Origin: Polaromonas sp. C04
Lineage (GTDB): Bacteria > Pseudomonadota > Gammaproteobacteria > Burkholderiales > Burkholderiaceae_C
Length of the DNA stretch: 64,000 nucleotides
Assembly: GCF_002002705.1 (NCBI RefSeq)
Contig: NZ_MUNS01000025.1
Location: forward strand, 1-64,000
Direction of reading: 5' to 3'
Below, piece after piece: positions 34,272 through 43,915 of the stretch. A program made the position numbers and the translations under genes. Every line of letters begins with the position of its first letter. Position 1 is the stretch's first letter. Under the pieces are notes generated by a model. That model was not told the origin of the DNA. It did not search any database and saw only the letters and a list, made by a program, of their open reading frames with translations.

Positions 34272-35444
34272 ATGCGTCAAGCCATCCAGAACCTCGAAGA
34301 ATCCAAAATCCGTGAAGTTGCCAATGCCGGCATGGGCCGCAGCGACGTGCTGGCCTTCTGGTTTGGCGAGAGTGACGAGGTCACGCCCGATTTCATCCGG
34401 CAGGCGGCCATCGACTCGCTGCAGCGCGGCGAAACCTTCTATGCGCACAACCTGGGCCTGCCCGAGTTGCGCGAGGCGGTCGCCGGCTACATGAGCACGC
34501 TGCACGGCAAGGTCGCGGCAGAGCGTATCGCGATCACCTCGGGCGGCGTGAATGCGCTGATGCTTGCCATGCAGGCGCTGATCGACGCGGGCGACGAGGT
34601 GGTGGCGCTCACGCCGGTCTGGCCCAACCTCACGGCGCAGCCCCTGATCCTGGGCGCGAAGCTGCGCTGTGTGCCGCTGCGGCCGGTGCCCCGCGGCCCG
34701 GACCGTGGCGCCTGGTCGCTGGACCTGGACGCGCTGCTCGCCGCCATCACGCCGACGACGAAGCTGCTGATCCTCAACGCACCGAACAACCCGACCGGCT
34801 GGACGCTGACGCGTGCCGAGCAGCAGGCCATCGTCGAACACTGCCGCCGCACCGGCACCTGGATTCTGGCCGACGAGGTGTACGAGCGCCTGTACTACGC
34901 GGGCGACACCGCGAACGGCAGCGCCCCGAGCTTTCTGGATGTGACCACGCCCGAGGACCGGCTGGTGGTGGTGCACAGCTTTTCCAAGAGTTTCCTCATG
35001 ACCGGCTGGCGTCTGGGCTGGCTGGTGATGCCGCCCACCATGACGCACCACATGGGCAAGCTGATCGAGTTCAACACCTCGTGCGCCAGCGTCTTCACCC
35101 AGCGCGCGGGCGTGGTGGCGCTGGAGCGCACGGCCGAGGTCACGCCGCGCGTGGTGGCGCACCTCAAGACCTGCCGCGATACGCTGGTGCCGCTGCTGCA
35201 GGCCGTGCCCGGCGTGCAGGTGGCGCCGGCCCGGGGCGGGATGTATGCCTTCTTCGGCCTGGAAGGCCATGGTGACTCCCTGCTTACTGCCAAACGGCTG
35301 GTGACCGAGGCCGGGCTGGGGCTGGCGCCGGGCAATGCCTTTGCGCCCGAGGCCCAGGGCTGGCTGCGCTGGTGCTTCGCCTCGAAGGACCTGCAGCGGC
35401 TGGAGCAGGGTGTGGACCGGCTTAAAACCTGGCTCAGGTTATAA
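34272..35444 (+). CDS. Pyridoxal-phosphate aminotransferase, class I/II
   Basis: 390 aa. Fold type I: TSGGVNALMLAMQALIDAGD (cofactor phosphate loop), NAPNNPTGW near residue 175, ADEVYERLYY near 202 and the Schiff-base lysine in SFSKSFLMTGWRLGW near 240. C-terminal substrate Arg in WLRWCFASKD. It belongs with AspC/Dat-like transaminases; the substrate cannot be deduced. The rpsO -10 box overlaps its stop. Confidence 0.92.
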   Translation: MRQAIQNLEESKIREVANAGMGRSDVLAFWFGESDEVTPDFIRQAAIDSLQRGETFYAHNLGLPELREAVAGYMSTLHGKVAAERIAITSGGVNALMLAMQALIDAGDEVVALTPVWPNLTAQPLILGAKLRCVPLRPVPRGPDRGAWSLDLDALLAAITPTTKLLILNAPNNPTGWTLTRAEQQAIVEHCRRTGTWILADEVYERLYYAGDTANGSAPSFLDVTTPEDRLVVVHSFSKSFLMTGWRLGWLVMPPTMTHHMGKLIEFNTSCASVFTQRAGVVALERTAEVTPRVVAHLKTCRDTLVPLLQAVPGVQVAPARGGMYAFFGLEGHGDSLLTAKRLVTEAGLGLAPGNAFAPEAQGWLRWCFASKDLQRLEQGVDRLKTWLRL

Positions 35445-35445
35445 T
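35440..35445 (+). promoter_or_regulatory. -10 box of the likely rpsO promoter
   Basis: Perfect TATAAT overlapping the aminotransferase stop codon, about 84 bp before the rpsO ATG. The -35 region is weak (no TTGACA at 17 bp upstream). Confidence 0.45.
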
Positions 35446-35528
35446 TGACAGGTTTTGCACAGTGCAAGGCGCACGTCGGCTGCAGTTCCAGCTACCGACG
35501 CAAGTCAAACATTCACAGGAAAATTGAA

Positions 35529-35795
35529 ATGATCGCATCCAGTATCAAGGCCGAAGTTGTCAAGGCCAACGCGCGCAGCGCCACCGACACGGGCAGTCCC
35601 GAAGTGCAAGTGGCCCTGCTGACCGCCCGCATCAACGAGCTCACCCCCCACTTCAAGACCCACGCCAAGGACCACCATGGCCGCCGTGGCCTGCTGCGCA
35701 TGGTGAGCCGCCGGCGCAAGCTGCTCGACTATCTGAATTCCAGGGACCACGACCGTTACGTCGCGCTGATCGCCAAACTCGGTCTGCGCAAATAA
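35529..35795 (+). CDS. rpsO: 30S ribosomal protein S15
   Basis: 88 aa from ATG 35529 with CAGGAAAA upstream. [40 protein letters not shown] and [13 protein letters not shown] are the universal S15 residues that bind the 16S central domain. It precedes pnp, the conserved rpsO-pnp order, and is followed by a strong terminator. Confidence 0.98.
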   Translation: MIASSIKAEVVKANARSATDTGSPEVQVALLTARINELTPHFKTHAKDHHGRRGLLRMVSRRRKLLDYLNSRDHDRYVALIAKLGLRK

Positions 35796-35814
35796 GCGGT
35801 CCATTGAATGCAAG

Positions 35815-35848
35815 CGCCTGAGTTAGTTCACTAGCTCAGGCGTTTTTT
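35815..35848 (+). terminator. Rho-independent terminator after rpsO
   Basis: Stem CGCCTGAGTTAG (35815-35826), loop TTCA, CTAGCTCAGGCG (35831-35842) with one G-T wobble, then TTTTTT. It limits read-through into pnp. Confidence 0.9.
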
Positions 35849-35881
35849 ACTTCGGAGCCGGGCAATACGAATGCGCGCTGT

Positions 35882-35930
35882 GTCATTCCAGAAGAAATCA
35901 GGAGTTTTGCGTGATTTTTTCTGGAATGGC
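35882..35930 (+). promoter_or_regulatory. Long hairpin in the pnp leader, probable RNase III/PNPase autoregulation site
   Basis: Left arm CATTCCAGAAGAAATCA (35884-35900) and right arm TGATTTTTTCTGGAATG (35912-35928) form 17 pairs with one wobble around an 11-nt loop; one more wobble and a G-C pair extend it to 35882-35930. It ends 72 nt before the pnp ATG and is not followed by a U-run. In E. coli a comparable pnp leader stem is cut by RNase III and then used by PNPase to repress its own synthesis. Confidence 0.75.
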
Positions 35931-36002
35931 ATCGTGTTCTGACCGCCAGACTCCGGGCCATTGGTGCAGCCTCATGCGCCGGATTCTTCAGGAGCCATCC
36001 TC

Positions 36003-38147
36003 ATGACCATCTTTAACAAAGTCACCAAGACCTTCCAGTGGGGTGCCAACACCGTCACCATGGAAACCGGCGAAATCGCGCGCCAGGCCAGCGGCGCCGT
36101 GCTGCTCGACATCGACGGCACCGTGGTGCTGGCCACCGTGGTTGGCAAGACCGAGGGCAAGGCCGGCCAGGACTTTTTCCCGCTGACCGTCGATTACCTT
36201 GAAAAAACCTATGCCGCGGGCAAGATTCCCGGCAGCTTCTTCAAGCGCGAGGGCCGCCCCAGCGAGTTTGAAACCCTCACCAGCCGCCTGATCGACCGCC
36301 CTATCCGTCCGCTGTTTCCCGAAGGCTATTTCAACGAAGTGCACGTGGTGATCCACACCCTGTCGCTGAACCCCGAAGTGGACGCCGACATTGCAGCCAT
36401 GATCGCGACCAGCGCGGCTTTGTGCGTCAGCGGCATTCCGTTCAGCGGCCCGATCGGTGCGGCCCGCGTGGGTTACATCAACGGCGAATACGTGCTCAAC
36501 CCCGGCCAGACCGCGCGCAAGGACTCGAGCATGGACCTGGTGGTGGCCGGTACCGAAGCCGCCGTGCTGATGGTCGAATCGGAAGCCAAGCAATTGTCCG
36601 AAGAAATCATGCTTGGTGCCGTGGTGTTCGGCCACGAGCAGAGCCGCATCGCCATCAATGCGATCCATGAGCTGGTGCGCGACGCCGGCAAGCCGGTGTG
36701 GGACTGGAGGGCTCCGGCCAAGGACGAAGTGCTGATCGCCAAAGTGGCTGCGTTGGCCGAAGAAAAGCTGGCTGCGGCCTACCAGATCCGCAACAAGCAG
36801 GCGCGCACCCATGCCACGCGCGAAACCTACACCTGGGTGATGAAGGGTCTGAAGGCCGAGGGTGTTGAATTCGACACCGTGGCCGTCGAAGGCCTGCTGT
36901 TCGACATCGAAGCGCGCATCGTGCGCAACCAGATTCTGGCCGGCGAGCCGCGCATCGACGGGCGTGACACGCGCACCGTGCGGCCAATCGAAATCCGCAA
37001 CAGCGTGCTGCCGCGCACCCACGGCTCGGCGCTGTTCACGCGCGGCGAAACGCAGGCGCTGGTGGTCACGACCCTGGGCACCGAGCGCGATGCGCAGCGC
37101 ATCGACGCGCTGTCCGGCGACTACGAAGACCGCTTCATGCTGCACTACAACATGCCTCCGTTCGCCACCGGCGAGACCGGCCGCGTCGGCAGCCCCAAGC
37201 GTCGCGAAATCGGCCATGGCCGACTCGCCAAGCGCGCCCTCGTGGCGGTGCTGCCGAGCAAGGACGAATTTCCCTACACCATGCGCGTGGTGAGCGAAGT
37301 GACCGAGTCCAACGGCTCCTCGTCGATGGCCTCCGTCTGCGGCGGCTGCCTGTCGCTGATGGACGCCGGCGTGCCGATGAAGGCGCACGTGGCCGGCATC
37401 GCCATGGGCCTGATCAAGGACGGCAGCCGCTTTGCCGTGCTGACCGACATCCTGGGTGACGAGGATCACCTGGGCGACATGGACTTCAAGGTGGCCGGTA
37501 CCACCAACGGCATCACGGCGCTGCAGATGGACATCAAGATCCAGGGCATCACCAAGGAAATCATGCAGGTCGCGCTGGCGCAGGCCAAGGAAGCGCGCAT
37601 GCACATCCTGGGCAAGATGCAGGAAGCCATGGGCGAGGCCAAGGCCGAAGTCTCCAGCTTCGCGCCGCGCCTGTTCACGATGAAGATCAACCCCGAGAAG
37701 ATCCGCGACGTGATCGGAAAGGGCGGCTCCGTGATCCGTGCGCTGACCGAAGAGACCGGCTGCCAGATCAACATCGACGAAGACGGCACCATCACAATCG
37801 CCTCGACCGACCCGGAAAAGGCCGAAGCGGCGAAGAAGCGCATCGAGCAGATCACGGCCGAGGTCGAGATCGGCAAGGTCTACGAAGGCCCGGTCACCAA
37901 GATCCTGGACTTCGGCGCGCTGGTCAACCTGCTGCCGGGCAAGGACGGCCTGCTGCACATCAGCCAGATCGCCAACGAGCGCGTCGAGAAGGTCTCCGAC
38001 TACCTGACCGAGGGCCAGATCGTCAAGGTCAAGGTGCTGGAGACCGACGAGAAGGGCCGCATCAAGCTGTCGATGAAGGCGCTGCTGGACCGTCCGGCGC
38101 AGCCTGGCTATGGCGCCGATCATCCGGGTGCCGTCAACCCGTCGTGA
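36003..38147 (+). CDS. pnp: Polyribonucleotide nucleotidyltransferase (PNPase)
   Basis: 714 aa from ATG 36003 with CAGGAG upstream; an upstream in-frame start adds 14 residues and lacks support. Two RNase PH domains (N-terminal [20 protein letters not shown]; second core [20 protein letters not shown] and [20 protein letters not shown]), then a KH domain ([20 protein letters not shown] near residue 562) and S1 ([20 protein letters not shown] near 623). Degrades RNA 3' to 5' with phosphate. The leader hairpin suggests autoregulation. Confidence 0.98.
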   Translation: MTIFNKVTKTFQWGANTVTMETGEIARQASGAVLLDIDGTVVLATVVGKTEGKAGQDFFPLTVDYLEKTYAAGKIPGSFFKREGRPSEFETLTSRLIDRPIRPLFPEGYFNEVHVVIHTLSLNPEVDADIAAMIATSAALCVSGIPFSGPIGAARVGYINGEYVLNPGQTARKDSSMDLVVAGTEAAVLMVESEAKQLSEEIMLGAVVFGHEQSRIAINAIHELVRDAGKPVWDWRAPAKDEVLIAKVAALAEEKLAAAYQIRNKQARTHATRETYTWVMKGLKAEGVEFDTVAVEGLLFDIEARIVRNQILAGEPRIDGRDTRTVRPIEIRNSVLPRTHGSALFTRGETQALVVTTLGTERDAQRIDALSGDYEDRFMLHYNMPPFATGETGRVGSPKRREIGHGRLAKRALVAVLPSKDEFPYTMRVVSEVTESNGSSSMASVCGGCLSLMDAGVPMKAHVAGIAMGLIKDGSRFAVLTDILGDEDHLGDMDFKVAGTTNGITALQMDIKIQGITKEIMQVALAQAKEARMHILGKMQEAMGEAKAEVSSFAPRLFTMKINPEKIRDVIGKGGSVIRALTEETGCQINIDEDGTITIASTDPEKAEAAKKRIEQITAEVEIGKVYEGPVTKILDFGALVNLLPGKDGLLHISQIANERVEKVSDYLTEGQIVKVKVLETDEKGRIKLSMKALLDRPAQPGYGADHPGAVNPS

Positions 38148-38149
38148 TT

Positions 38150-38205
38150 TGCTATTGAAAATATAGCTAATAACGCCCTTGCACCAAGGGCTACGAGGTT
38201 AAAAG
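38150..38205 (+). repeat. Dispersed TGCTAT/GGGCT repeat, copy G, between pnp and qor
   Basis: TTGCTATTGAAAATATAGCT, AATAACGCCCTTG, CACCAAGGGCTACGAGG, TTAAAAG. The cleanest copy: TGCTAT/ATAGC inverted ends of the first block, then GCCCTTG-N-CAAGGGC as a second inverted pair. It fills the whole pnp-qor gap, so it can form two small hairpins in the message. Confidence 0.8.
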
Positions 38206-38208
38206 ATC

Positions 38209-39195
38209 ATGAAAGCGATTGAAATCACAGCCTTTGGCGCGCCTGAGGTCCTGCGTGCGGGCGAGCGCGATGCACCGGTGGCCGGCGCGGGCGAGTTGCT
38301 GATCCGCGTGGCGGCCTGCGGCGTGAACCGGCCCGATGTGCTGCAACGCACCGGCAACTACCCGGTGCCGCCCGGCGCCTCGGATATTCCGGGGCTGGAA
38401 GTGGCCGGCGTGATCGAGAGCGGCGACGCGAGCGCGATGGCACAGGCTGGTTTCAAGGTCGGTGACCGCGTGTGTGCGCTGGTGGCCGGGGGTGGTTATG
38501 CCGAGCTGTGCGTGGCGCCTGTCGGCCAGTGCCTGCCCGTGCCCCAGGGGCTGAGCGATGTGCAGGCCGCTTCGCTGCCTGAAACGTTCTTTACCGTGTG
38601 GAGCAACGTGTTCGACCGCGGTCGCCTGCAACCCGGCGAGACGCTGCTGATCCAGGGCGGCTCGAGCGGCATCGGCGTCACGGCCATCCAGATGGCCAAG
38701 GCGCTGGGCGCGACGGTGATCGTCACGGCTGGCAGCGACGACAAGTGCGCGGCGTGCCTGGCGCTGGGCGCCGACCATGCGATCAACTACAAAACGTCCG
38801 ACTTCGCCGAAGAGGCCAAGAAGCTCACGGGCGGCCTGGGCGTGAATGTGATTCTCGACATGGTGGCCGGCAGCTACGTGGCGCGCGAAATCGACTGCCT
38901 GGCCGAGGACGGCCGTCTCGTCATCATCGCGGTGCAGGGCGGCGTCAAGAGCGAGATCAACGCCGGGCTGGTGCTGCGCCGCCGGCTCACGGTGACCGGC
39001 TCCACGCTGCGTGCCCGCCCCGTGGCGTTCAAGACGGCAATTGCGCAGGCCTTGCGCAAGAACGTCTGGCCGCTGATCGAGGACGGCCGCATCAAGCCGG
39101 TGATTCACAGCACCTTCGCGGCCGCGCAGGCTGCCCAGGCGCATGCGCTGATGGAGTCGAATCAGCATGTGGGCAAGATCGTTTTGACATGGTGA
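38209..39195 (+). CDS. qor: NAD(P)H:quinone oxidoreductase, zeta-crystallin type
   Basis: 328 aa, medium-chain dehydrogenase without zinc ligands. N-terminal [39 protein letters not shown], cofactor loop [20 protein letters not shown] near residue 148, and [14 protein letters not shown]. One-electron quinone reductase or enoyl-reductase-like (PIG3 subgroup); the substrate is not certain. tpiA starts 4 bp after its stop. Confidence 0.93.
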   Translation: MKAIEITAFGAPEVLRAGERDAPVAGAGELLIRVAACGVNRPDVLQRTGNYPVPPGASDIPGLEVAGVIESGDASAMAQAGFKVGDRVCALVAGGGYAELCVAPVGQCLPVPQGLSDVQAASLPETFFTVWSNVFDRGRLQPGETLLIQGGSSGIGVTAIQMAKALGATVIVTAGSDDKCAACLALGADHAINYKTSDFAEEAKKLTGGLGVNVILDMVAGSYVAREIDCLAEDGRLVIIAVQGGVKSEINAGLVLRRRLTVTGSTLRARPVAFKTAIAQALRKNVWPLIEDGRIKPVIHSTFAAAQAAQAHALMESNQHVGKIVLTW

Positions 39196-39199
39196 TCGC

Positions 39200-39949
39200 G
39201 TGACGAAGCAGCTCATCGCCGGAAACTGGAAGATGAATGGCAGCCTGGCTGCCAATCAGGCGCTATTGCAGGCCGTGTTGGCCGGCCTGGGCTCGCCCGC
39301 CTGCGCGGTGGCGGTCTGCGTTCCGGCGCCTTATCTGGCGCAAGCCAATGCCTTGCTTGCGAGTGGCGCTATCAATTTGGGAGCGCAGGATATATCTGCG
39401 CATGAGGCCGGTGCCTACACCGGCGAAGTGTCCGCCGCGATGCTGAAGGATTTCGGCGTGCGTTATGCGATCGTGGGCCACTCCGAGCGGCGCCAGTACC
39501 ACGGCGAGACCGATGCCGTGGTGGCCGCCAAGGCACAGCGCGCGCTGGAAGCCGGCATCACGCCGATCGTGTGTGTCGGCGAGACCCTGGCCGAGCGCGA
39601 CGCAGGCCAGACCGAGGCCACCGTCACGCGCCAGCTGGCTGCGGTGATCGCCGCCACCGGCCCGCGCATCGGCGACATCGTGCTGGCCTACGAGCCGGTG
39701 TGGGCCATTGGTACCGGCAAGACCGCCACGCCACAGCAGGCGCAGCAGGTGCACGCCGTGCTGCGCGCGCAGCTGGCCGACGCCTGCGAGCAGGCCGCCG
39801 GAATAGCGATTTTGTACGGCGGCAGCATGAATGCCGCCAACGCGGCCGAACTGCTGGCCCAGCCCGACATTGACGGCGGCCTGATTGGCGGCGCCTCTTT
39901 GAGTGCCCCGGATTTTTTGAAAATTATTACTGCAGCCCGCAAAGGGTAA
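39200..39949 (+). CDS. tpiA: Triosephosphate isomerase
   Basis: 249 aa from GTG 39200 (next codons [14 protein letters not shown]). Catalytic Lys in NWKMN, His in AIVGHSERR (near residue 94), Glu in [16 protein letters not shown] (near 166), and phosphate loop [14 protein letters not shown]. Interconverts dihydroxyacetone phosphate and glyceraldehyde 3-phosphate. Precedes secG by 32 bp, a conserved neighbourhood. Confidence 0.97.
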   Translation: MTKQLIAGNWKMNGSLAANQALLQAVLAGLGSPACAVAVCVPAPYLAQANALLASGAINLGAQDISAHEAGAYTGEVSAAMLKDFGVRYAIVGHSERRQYHGETDAVVAAKAQRALEAGITPIVCVGETLAERDAGQTEATVTRQLAAVIAATGPRIGDIVLAYEPVWAIGTGKTATPQQAQQVHAVLRAQLADACEQAAGIAILYGGSMNAANAAELLAQPDIDGGLIGGASLSAPDFLKIITAARKG

Positions 39950-39981
39950 GCGGTTGATGCTATAGATTTAGGAGTATTGAG

Positions 39982-40416
39982 ATGCATGTCGTACTAAACA
40001 TCCTGCTGGCGGTCCAGATACTGGCGGCCATCGGCCTGATCGGCCTGATCCTGGTTCAGCACGGCAAGGGTGCCGACATGGGGGCGGCTTTTGGCAGCGG
40101 TGGTTCGGGCAGCCTGTTTGGGGCCAGTGGCAGTGCCAACTTCCTGTCGCGTTCCACGGCCGTTCTGGCCACGGTGTTTTTCGCGTGCACGCTGGCGCTG
40201 GCGTATTTTGGCAATTTGCGCCCGGTCAACACCGACAGTGGCAGTGTGCTGGAGCGCGCGGCCGTGACCGCTCCGGCGCCCGCACCCGCAGCGTCCGGCA
40301 TCGCCACGCAGATTCCTGCCACGACTGCACCAGCTCCGCAATCCAGTCCGGTGCCGGCCACCGCCGTGCCCGCGGCGCCCGCGGCGTCCGGTGCGGGGCA
40401 GATTCCGACCCGCTGA
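39982..40416 (+). CDS. secG: Protein translocase subunit SecG
   Basis: 144 aa with TAGGAG before the ATG. Two transmembrane helices (VLNILLAVQILAAIGLIGLI and TAVLATVFFACTLALAYFG) joined by the conserved loop QHGKGADMGAAFGSGGSGSL. It is a subunit of the SecYEG channel. The C-terminal 50 residues are an Ala/Pro-rich low-complexity tail (VTAPAPAPAASGIATQIPAT), longer than in E. coli (110 aa). Confidence 0.96.
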   Translation: MHVVLNILLAVQILAAIGLIGLILVQHGKGADMGAAFGSGGSGSLFGASGSANFLSRSTAVLATVFFACTLALAYFGNLRPVNTDSGSVLERAAVTAPAPAPAASGIATQIPATTAPAPQSSPVPATAVPAAPAASGAGQIPTR

Positions 40417-40535
40417 ACGCCTCTGTAAATCGCCCCGTCTGCATCGAATGCAGGAAATTTCAGGGTAAACTAGCAGACTGTCCGGAGAGCCAAAGCCGCA
40501 AGGCGCCTCATGCCATCCGGACAACGAAAAAAACC

Positions 40536-40620
40536 GCCGTCGTGGTGAAATTGGTAGACACGCTATCTTGAGGGGGTAGTGGCGAAAGCTGTGCGAGTTC
40601 GAGTCTCGCCGACGGCACCA
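40536..40620 (+). tRNA. tRNA-Leu (anticodon GAG)
   Basis: 85 nt with class II long variable arm. Acceptor GCCGTCG (40536-40542) pairs with CGACGGC (40610-40616), followed by discriminator A and an encoded CCA. D-arm with AATTGGTAGAC; anticodon stem CTATC/GGTAG around loop TTGAGGG, giving GAG; T-arm GCGAG-TTCGAGT-CTCGC. Lies between secG and nuoA. Confidence 0.95.
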
Positions 40621-40677
40621 AACAAAAAACTCGCCGGGCAGGGTGCTGGCGGGCATAAGCGGTGATCAGAACTCCAG

Positions 40678-41037
40678 ATGAACCTCGATCAATACCTCCC
40701 CGTTCTCTTGTTCATTCTGGTTGGCATTGGCGTTGGTATCGTGCCCCAGGTGCTCGGCTACATCCTCGGCCCAAATCGCCCCGACGCTGCCAAGAACTCC
40801 CCTTACGAATGTGGCTTCGAGGCGTTTGAAGACGCGCGCATGAAGTTCGATGTACGGTACTACCTCGTGGCCATCCTGTTCATCCTGTTCGACCTGGAGA
40901 TCGCGTTCCTGTTTCCGTGGGCCGTCTCGCTCAAGGAAATTGGCGCGCTCGGCTTCTGGGCCATGATGGTTTTTCTGGGCATCCTCGTCGTCGGCTTTGT
41001 CTACGAGTGGAAAAAAGGCGCCCTCGATTGGGAATGA
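40678..41037 (+). CDS. nuoA: NADH-quinone oxidoreductase subunit A
   Basis: 119 aa, three transmembrane helices, first gene of a complete 14-gene complex I operon (nuoA-N). Conserved PYECGFE loop (the Cys region that changes accessibility with enzyme state) and [12 protein letters not shown] in helix 2. No strong promoter is seen in the 57 bp after the tRNA, so transcription may come from the tRNA-Leu/secG side. Confidence 0.97.
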   Translation: MNLDQYLPVLLFILVGIGVGIVPQVLGYILGPNRPDAAKNSPYECGFEAFEDARMKFDVRYYLVAILFILFDLEIAFLFPWAVSLKEIGALGFWAMMVFLGILVVGFVYEWKKGALDWE

Positions 41038-41058
41038 AGCAAAAGGCGGGAGAGCATT

Positions 41059-41538
41059 ATGGCCATTGAAGGTGTTTTCAAGGAAGGCTTCGTCACCACC
41101 AGCTACGACTCGGTGATGAACTGGGCCAAAACCGGCTCGCTGTGGCCGATGACGTTCGGCCTGGCCTGCTGTGCCGTGGAGATGATGCACGCAGGCGCCG
41201 CGCGCTACGACATCGACCGCTTCGGCATGCTGTTTCGCCCCAGTCCGCGCCAGTCCGACCTGATGATCGTGGCCGGCACGCTATGCAACAAGATGGCGCC
41301 GGCGCTGCGCAAGGTCTACGACCAGATGAGCGAGCCGCGCTGGGTGCTCTCGATGGGCTCGTGCGCCAACGGCGGTGGCTACTACCACTACAGCTATTCG
41401 GTGGTGCGCGGCTGCGACCGCATCGTGCCGGTGGACGTGTATGTGCCGGGCTGTCCGCCGACGGCCGAAGCGCTGCTGTACGGCATCATCCAGCTGCAGC
41501 AGAAGATCCGCCGCACCAACACCATTGCGCGCGCCTGA
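41059..41538 (+). CDS. nuoB: NADH-quinone oxidoreductase subunit B
   Basis: 159 aa. It holds cluster N2, the last iron-sulfur centre before quinone: tandem cysteines in [13 protein letters not shown], then [13 protein letters not shown] and [15 protein letters not shown] supply the four ligands. Peripheral arm, close to the quinone site with NuoD. GGCGGGAGAG ribosome-binding site upstream. Confidence 0.98.
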   Translation: MAIEGVFKEGFVTTSYDSVMNWAKTGSLWPMTFGLACCAVEMMHAGAARYDIDRFGMLFRPSPRQSDLMIVAGTLCNKMAPALRKVYDQMSEPRWVLSMGSCANGGGYYHYSYSVVRGCDRIVPVDVYVPGCPPTAEALLYGIIQLQQKIRRTNTIARA

Positions 41539-41548
41539 AGGGACTTCG

Positions 41549-42166
41549 ATGACCGCGTTTGCCGTAAATCCCGAAACCCTCAAAGACACCATCGCCGCGG
41601 TGCTGGGCGAGAGGGCCAAACATATCAGTCTCAAGCTGGGCGAGGTGACGGTGGTGGTATCCGCCGCCAACTATCTGCAGGTTGCATTGATCCTGCGCGA
41701 TGCACCGGGTTGCCAGTTCGAGCAACTCATGGATCTGTGCGGCGTGGATTACTCGCAGTACAAGGATGGTGTCTGGGATGGCGCCCGCTACTGTGTGGTG
41801 CTGCACCTGCTGTCGGTGAGCCTGAACCAGCGCGTGCGCCTCAAGGTCTTTGCACCCGACGACGACCTGCCCGTGGTGGCGTCGGTGACGGGTGTCTGGA
41901 ATGGCGCCAACTGGTTCGAGCGCGAGGCGTTCGACCTGTTCGGTATCGTGTTCGAGGGGCACAGCGACCTGCGCCGCATCCTGACCGACTACGGTTTCAT
42001 CGGCCATCCGTTCCGCAAGGACTTCCCGACCTCCGGCCACGTCGAAATGCGTTACGACGCAGAGCAAAAACGGGTCATCTACCAGCCCGTCACGATCGAG
42101 CCGCGCGAGATCACGCCGCGCATCATCCGCGAAGAGGATTACGGGGGACTTCATGGCAGAGATTAA
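41549..42166 (+). CDS. nuoC: NADH-quinone oxidoreductase subunit C
   Basis: 205 aa from ATG 41549; longer frames intrude on nuoB. The 30-kDa subunit signature [19 protein letters not shown] is followed by [18 protein letters not shown]. Separate from nuoD, unlike the fused NuoCD of E. coli; the genes overlap by 14 bp. Structural subunit of the connecting fragment. Confidence 0.97.
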   Translation: MTAFAVNPETLKDTIAAVLGERAKHISLKLGEVTVVVSAANYLQVALILRDAPGCQFEQLMDLCGVDYSQYKDGVWDGARYCVVLHLLSVSLNQRVRLKVFAPDDDLPVVASVTGVWNGANWFEREAFDLFGIVFEGHSDLRRILTDYGFIGHPFRKDFPTSGHVEMRYDAEQKRVIYQPVTIEPREITPRIIREEDYGGLHGRD

Positions 42167-43406
42167 GAACTACACCCTCAACTTCGGGCCGCAGCATCCG
42201 GCGGCGCACGGCGTTTTGCGCCTGGTGCTCGAGCTCGATGGCGAGGTCGTGCAGCGTGCCGACCCGCACGTGGGCCTGCTGCACCGCGCCACCGAAAAGC
42301 TGGCCGAGAGCAAGACCTACATCCAGTCGCTGCCCTACATGGACCGCCTCGACTACGTGTCGATGATGTCCAACGAGCATGCGTATTGCCTGGCGATCGA
42401 GCGGCTGCTGGGCGTCGAGGTGCCCGAGCGTGCGCAGTACATCCGCGTCATGTTTGCCGAAATCACGCGGCTGCTGAATCACCTGATGTGGCTGGGCGCG
42501 CACGGGCTCGATTGCGGCGCCATGAATGTGCTGATCTACTGCTTTCGCGAGCGCGAGGATCTGTTCGACATGTACGAGGCAGTCTCGGGTGCGCGCATGC
42601 ATGCGGCGTATTTCCGCCCGGGCGGTGTGTACCGCGACCTGCCCGATACCATGGCGCAGTACAAGGTCAGCAAGATCAAGAACGCCAAGGTGATCGGGCA
42701 GCTCAACGAAAACCGCCAGGGCTCGCTGCTCGATTTCATCGATGACTTCTGCACGCGCTTTCCAGCCCTTGTCGACGAGTACGAAACCCTGCTCACCGAC
42801 AACCGCATCTGGAAGCAGCGCACCGTGGGTGTCGGCGTGGTCACGCCCGAGCGCGCGCTCAATCTCGGCTTTACCGGTGCCATGCTGCGCGGCTCCGGCG
42901 TCGCCTGGGACCTGCGCAAGAAGCAGCCCTACGAGGTCTATGACCGCATGGACTTCGACATCCCCGTGGGCAAGACCGGTGACTGCTACGACCGCTACCT
43001 GGTGCGCGTGGAAGAAATGCGCCAGGCCAATCGCATCATCAAGCAGTGCGTGGACTGGCTGCGCGTGAATCCGGGTCCGGTGATCACCGACAACCACAAG
43101 GTGGCGCCGCCCGCGCGCGAAGCGATGAAGTCGAACATGGAAGACCTGATCCACCACTTCAAGCTGTTCACGGAAGGCTTCCATGTGCCCGAGGGCGAAG
43201 CCTATGCGGCGGTCGAGCACCCCAAGGGCGAGTTTGGCATCTACATCGTGAGCGACGGGGCGAACAAGCCCTACCGGCTCAAAATCCGTCCGCCCGGATT
43301 CGCCCACCTCGCGGGGATGGACGAGATGGCGCGTGGCCACATGATTGCCGACGTCGTCGCCATCATCGGCACCCTGGACATTGTGTTTGGAGAGATTGAT
43401 CGATGA
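42153..43406 (+). CDS. nuoD: NADH-quinone oxidoreductase subunit D
   Basis: 417 aa. 49-kDa subunit forming the quinone pocket: [20 protein letters not shown] at the N-terminus (with the conserved His near residue 17 region), [33 protein letters not shown] (the Tyr/His pair that bind the quinone headgroup) and [11 protein letters not shown]. Overlaps nuoC by 14 bp and nuoE by 4 bp (ATGA), implying coupled translation. Confidence 0.98.
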   Translation: MAEIKNYTLNFGPQHPAAHGVLRLVLELDGEVVQRADPHVGLLHRATEKLAESKTYIQSLPYMDRLDYVSMMSNEHAYCLAIERLLGVEVPERAQYIRVMFAEITRLLNHLMWLGAHGLDCGAMNVLIYCFREREDLFDMYEAVSGARMHAAYFRPGGVYRDLPDTMAQYKVSKIKNAKVIGQLNENRQGSLLDFIDDFCTRFPALVDEYETLLTDNRIWKQRTVGVGVVTPERALNLGFTGAMLRGSGVAWDLRKKQPYEVYDRMDFDIPVGKTGDCYDRYLVRVEEMRQANRIIKQCVDWLRVNPGPVITDNHKVAPPAREAMKSNMEDLIHHFKLFTEGFHVPEGEAYAAVEHPKGEFGIYIVSDGANKPYRLKIRPPGFAHLAGMDEMARGHMIADVVAIIGTLDIVFGEIDR

Positions 43407-43915
43407 TCTCTGAAGTCATGAAGGCGCGCTTCGCCAAGGAAGTCGCAAAGTACCCGCCCGAGCAAAAACAGTCGGCCGTGATGGCCTGCCTGGGCATGGT
43501 CCAGCTGGAGCAGGGCTACATCAGCCAGGACAGCGAAAAAGAAGTCGCCGCCTACCTCGGCATGCCGCCAATCGCCGTGCACGAGGTGACGACCTTCTAC
43601 AACATGTTCAACCAGCAGCCCGTGGGCAGGTACAAGCTCAACGTGTGCACCAACCTGCCGTGCCAGCTGCGCGACGGGGATCGCGCGCTCCAGCATCTGG
43701 AGCAGCGGCTGGGCATCAAGATGGGCGAGACCACGGCGGACGGAATGTTCACGCTGCAGCAAAGCGAGTGCCTGGGGGCCTGCGCCGATTCGCCCGTGCT
43801 GCTGGTGAACGACCGCACCATGTGCAGCTTCATGAGCAACGACAAACTCGACCAGATGATTGATGGTTTGCGGGCCGCCGACGCTGTGGCCCAGCCGGCC
43901 GCCGAGGTGAAGTAA
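43403..43915 (+). CDS. nuoE: NADH-quinone oxidoreductase subunit E
   Basis: 170 aa. Thioredoxin-like fold holding 2Fe-2S cluster N1a: first pair of cysteines in [10 protein letters not shown] and the second in [11 protein letters not shown]. Part of the NADH-dehydrogenase module with NuoF and NuoG. Its stop TAA overlaps the nuoF start by 1 nt. Confidence 0.97.
   Translation: MISEVMKARFAKEVAKYPPEQKQSAVMACLGMVQLEQGYISQDSEKEVAAYLGMPPIAVHEVTTFYNMFNQQPVGRYKLNVCTNLPCQLRDGDRALQHLEQRLGIKMGETTADGMFTLQQSECLGACADSPVLLVNDRTMCSFMSNDKLDQMIDGLRAADAVAQPAAEVK

Noticed and set aside
35988-38123. A 711-codon minus-strand open frame antisense to pnp
   Set aside because: Shadow of pnp; no ribosome-binding site or domain, and composition is typical of antisense frames.
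39367-39410. GCTATCAATTTG in tpiA as another dispersed repeat
   Set aside because: The encoded residues ([21 protein letters not shown]) are the conserved TpiA sequence and the GGGCT core is missing.
40437-40460. CTGCAT-CGA-ATGCAG after secG as a terminator
   Set aside because: Only six pairs with a 3-nt loop and no U-run; could equally be part of the tRNA-Leu promoter region.
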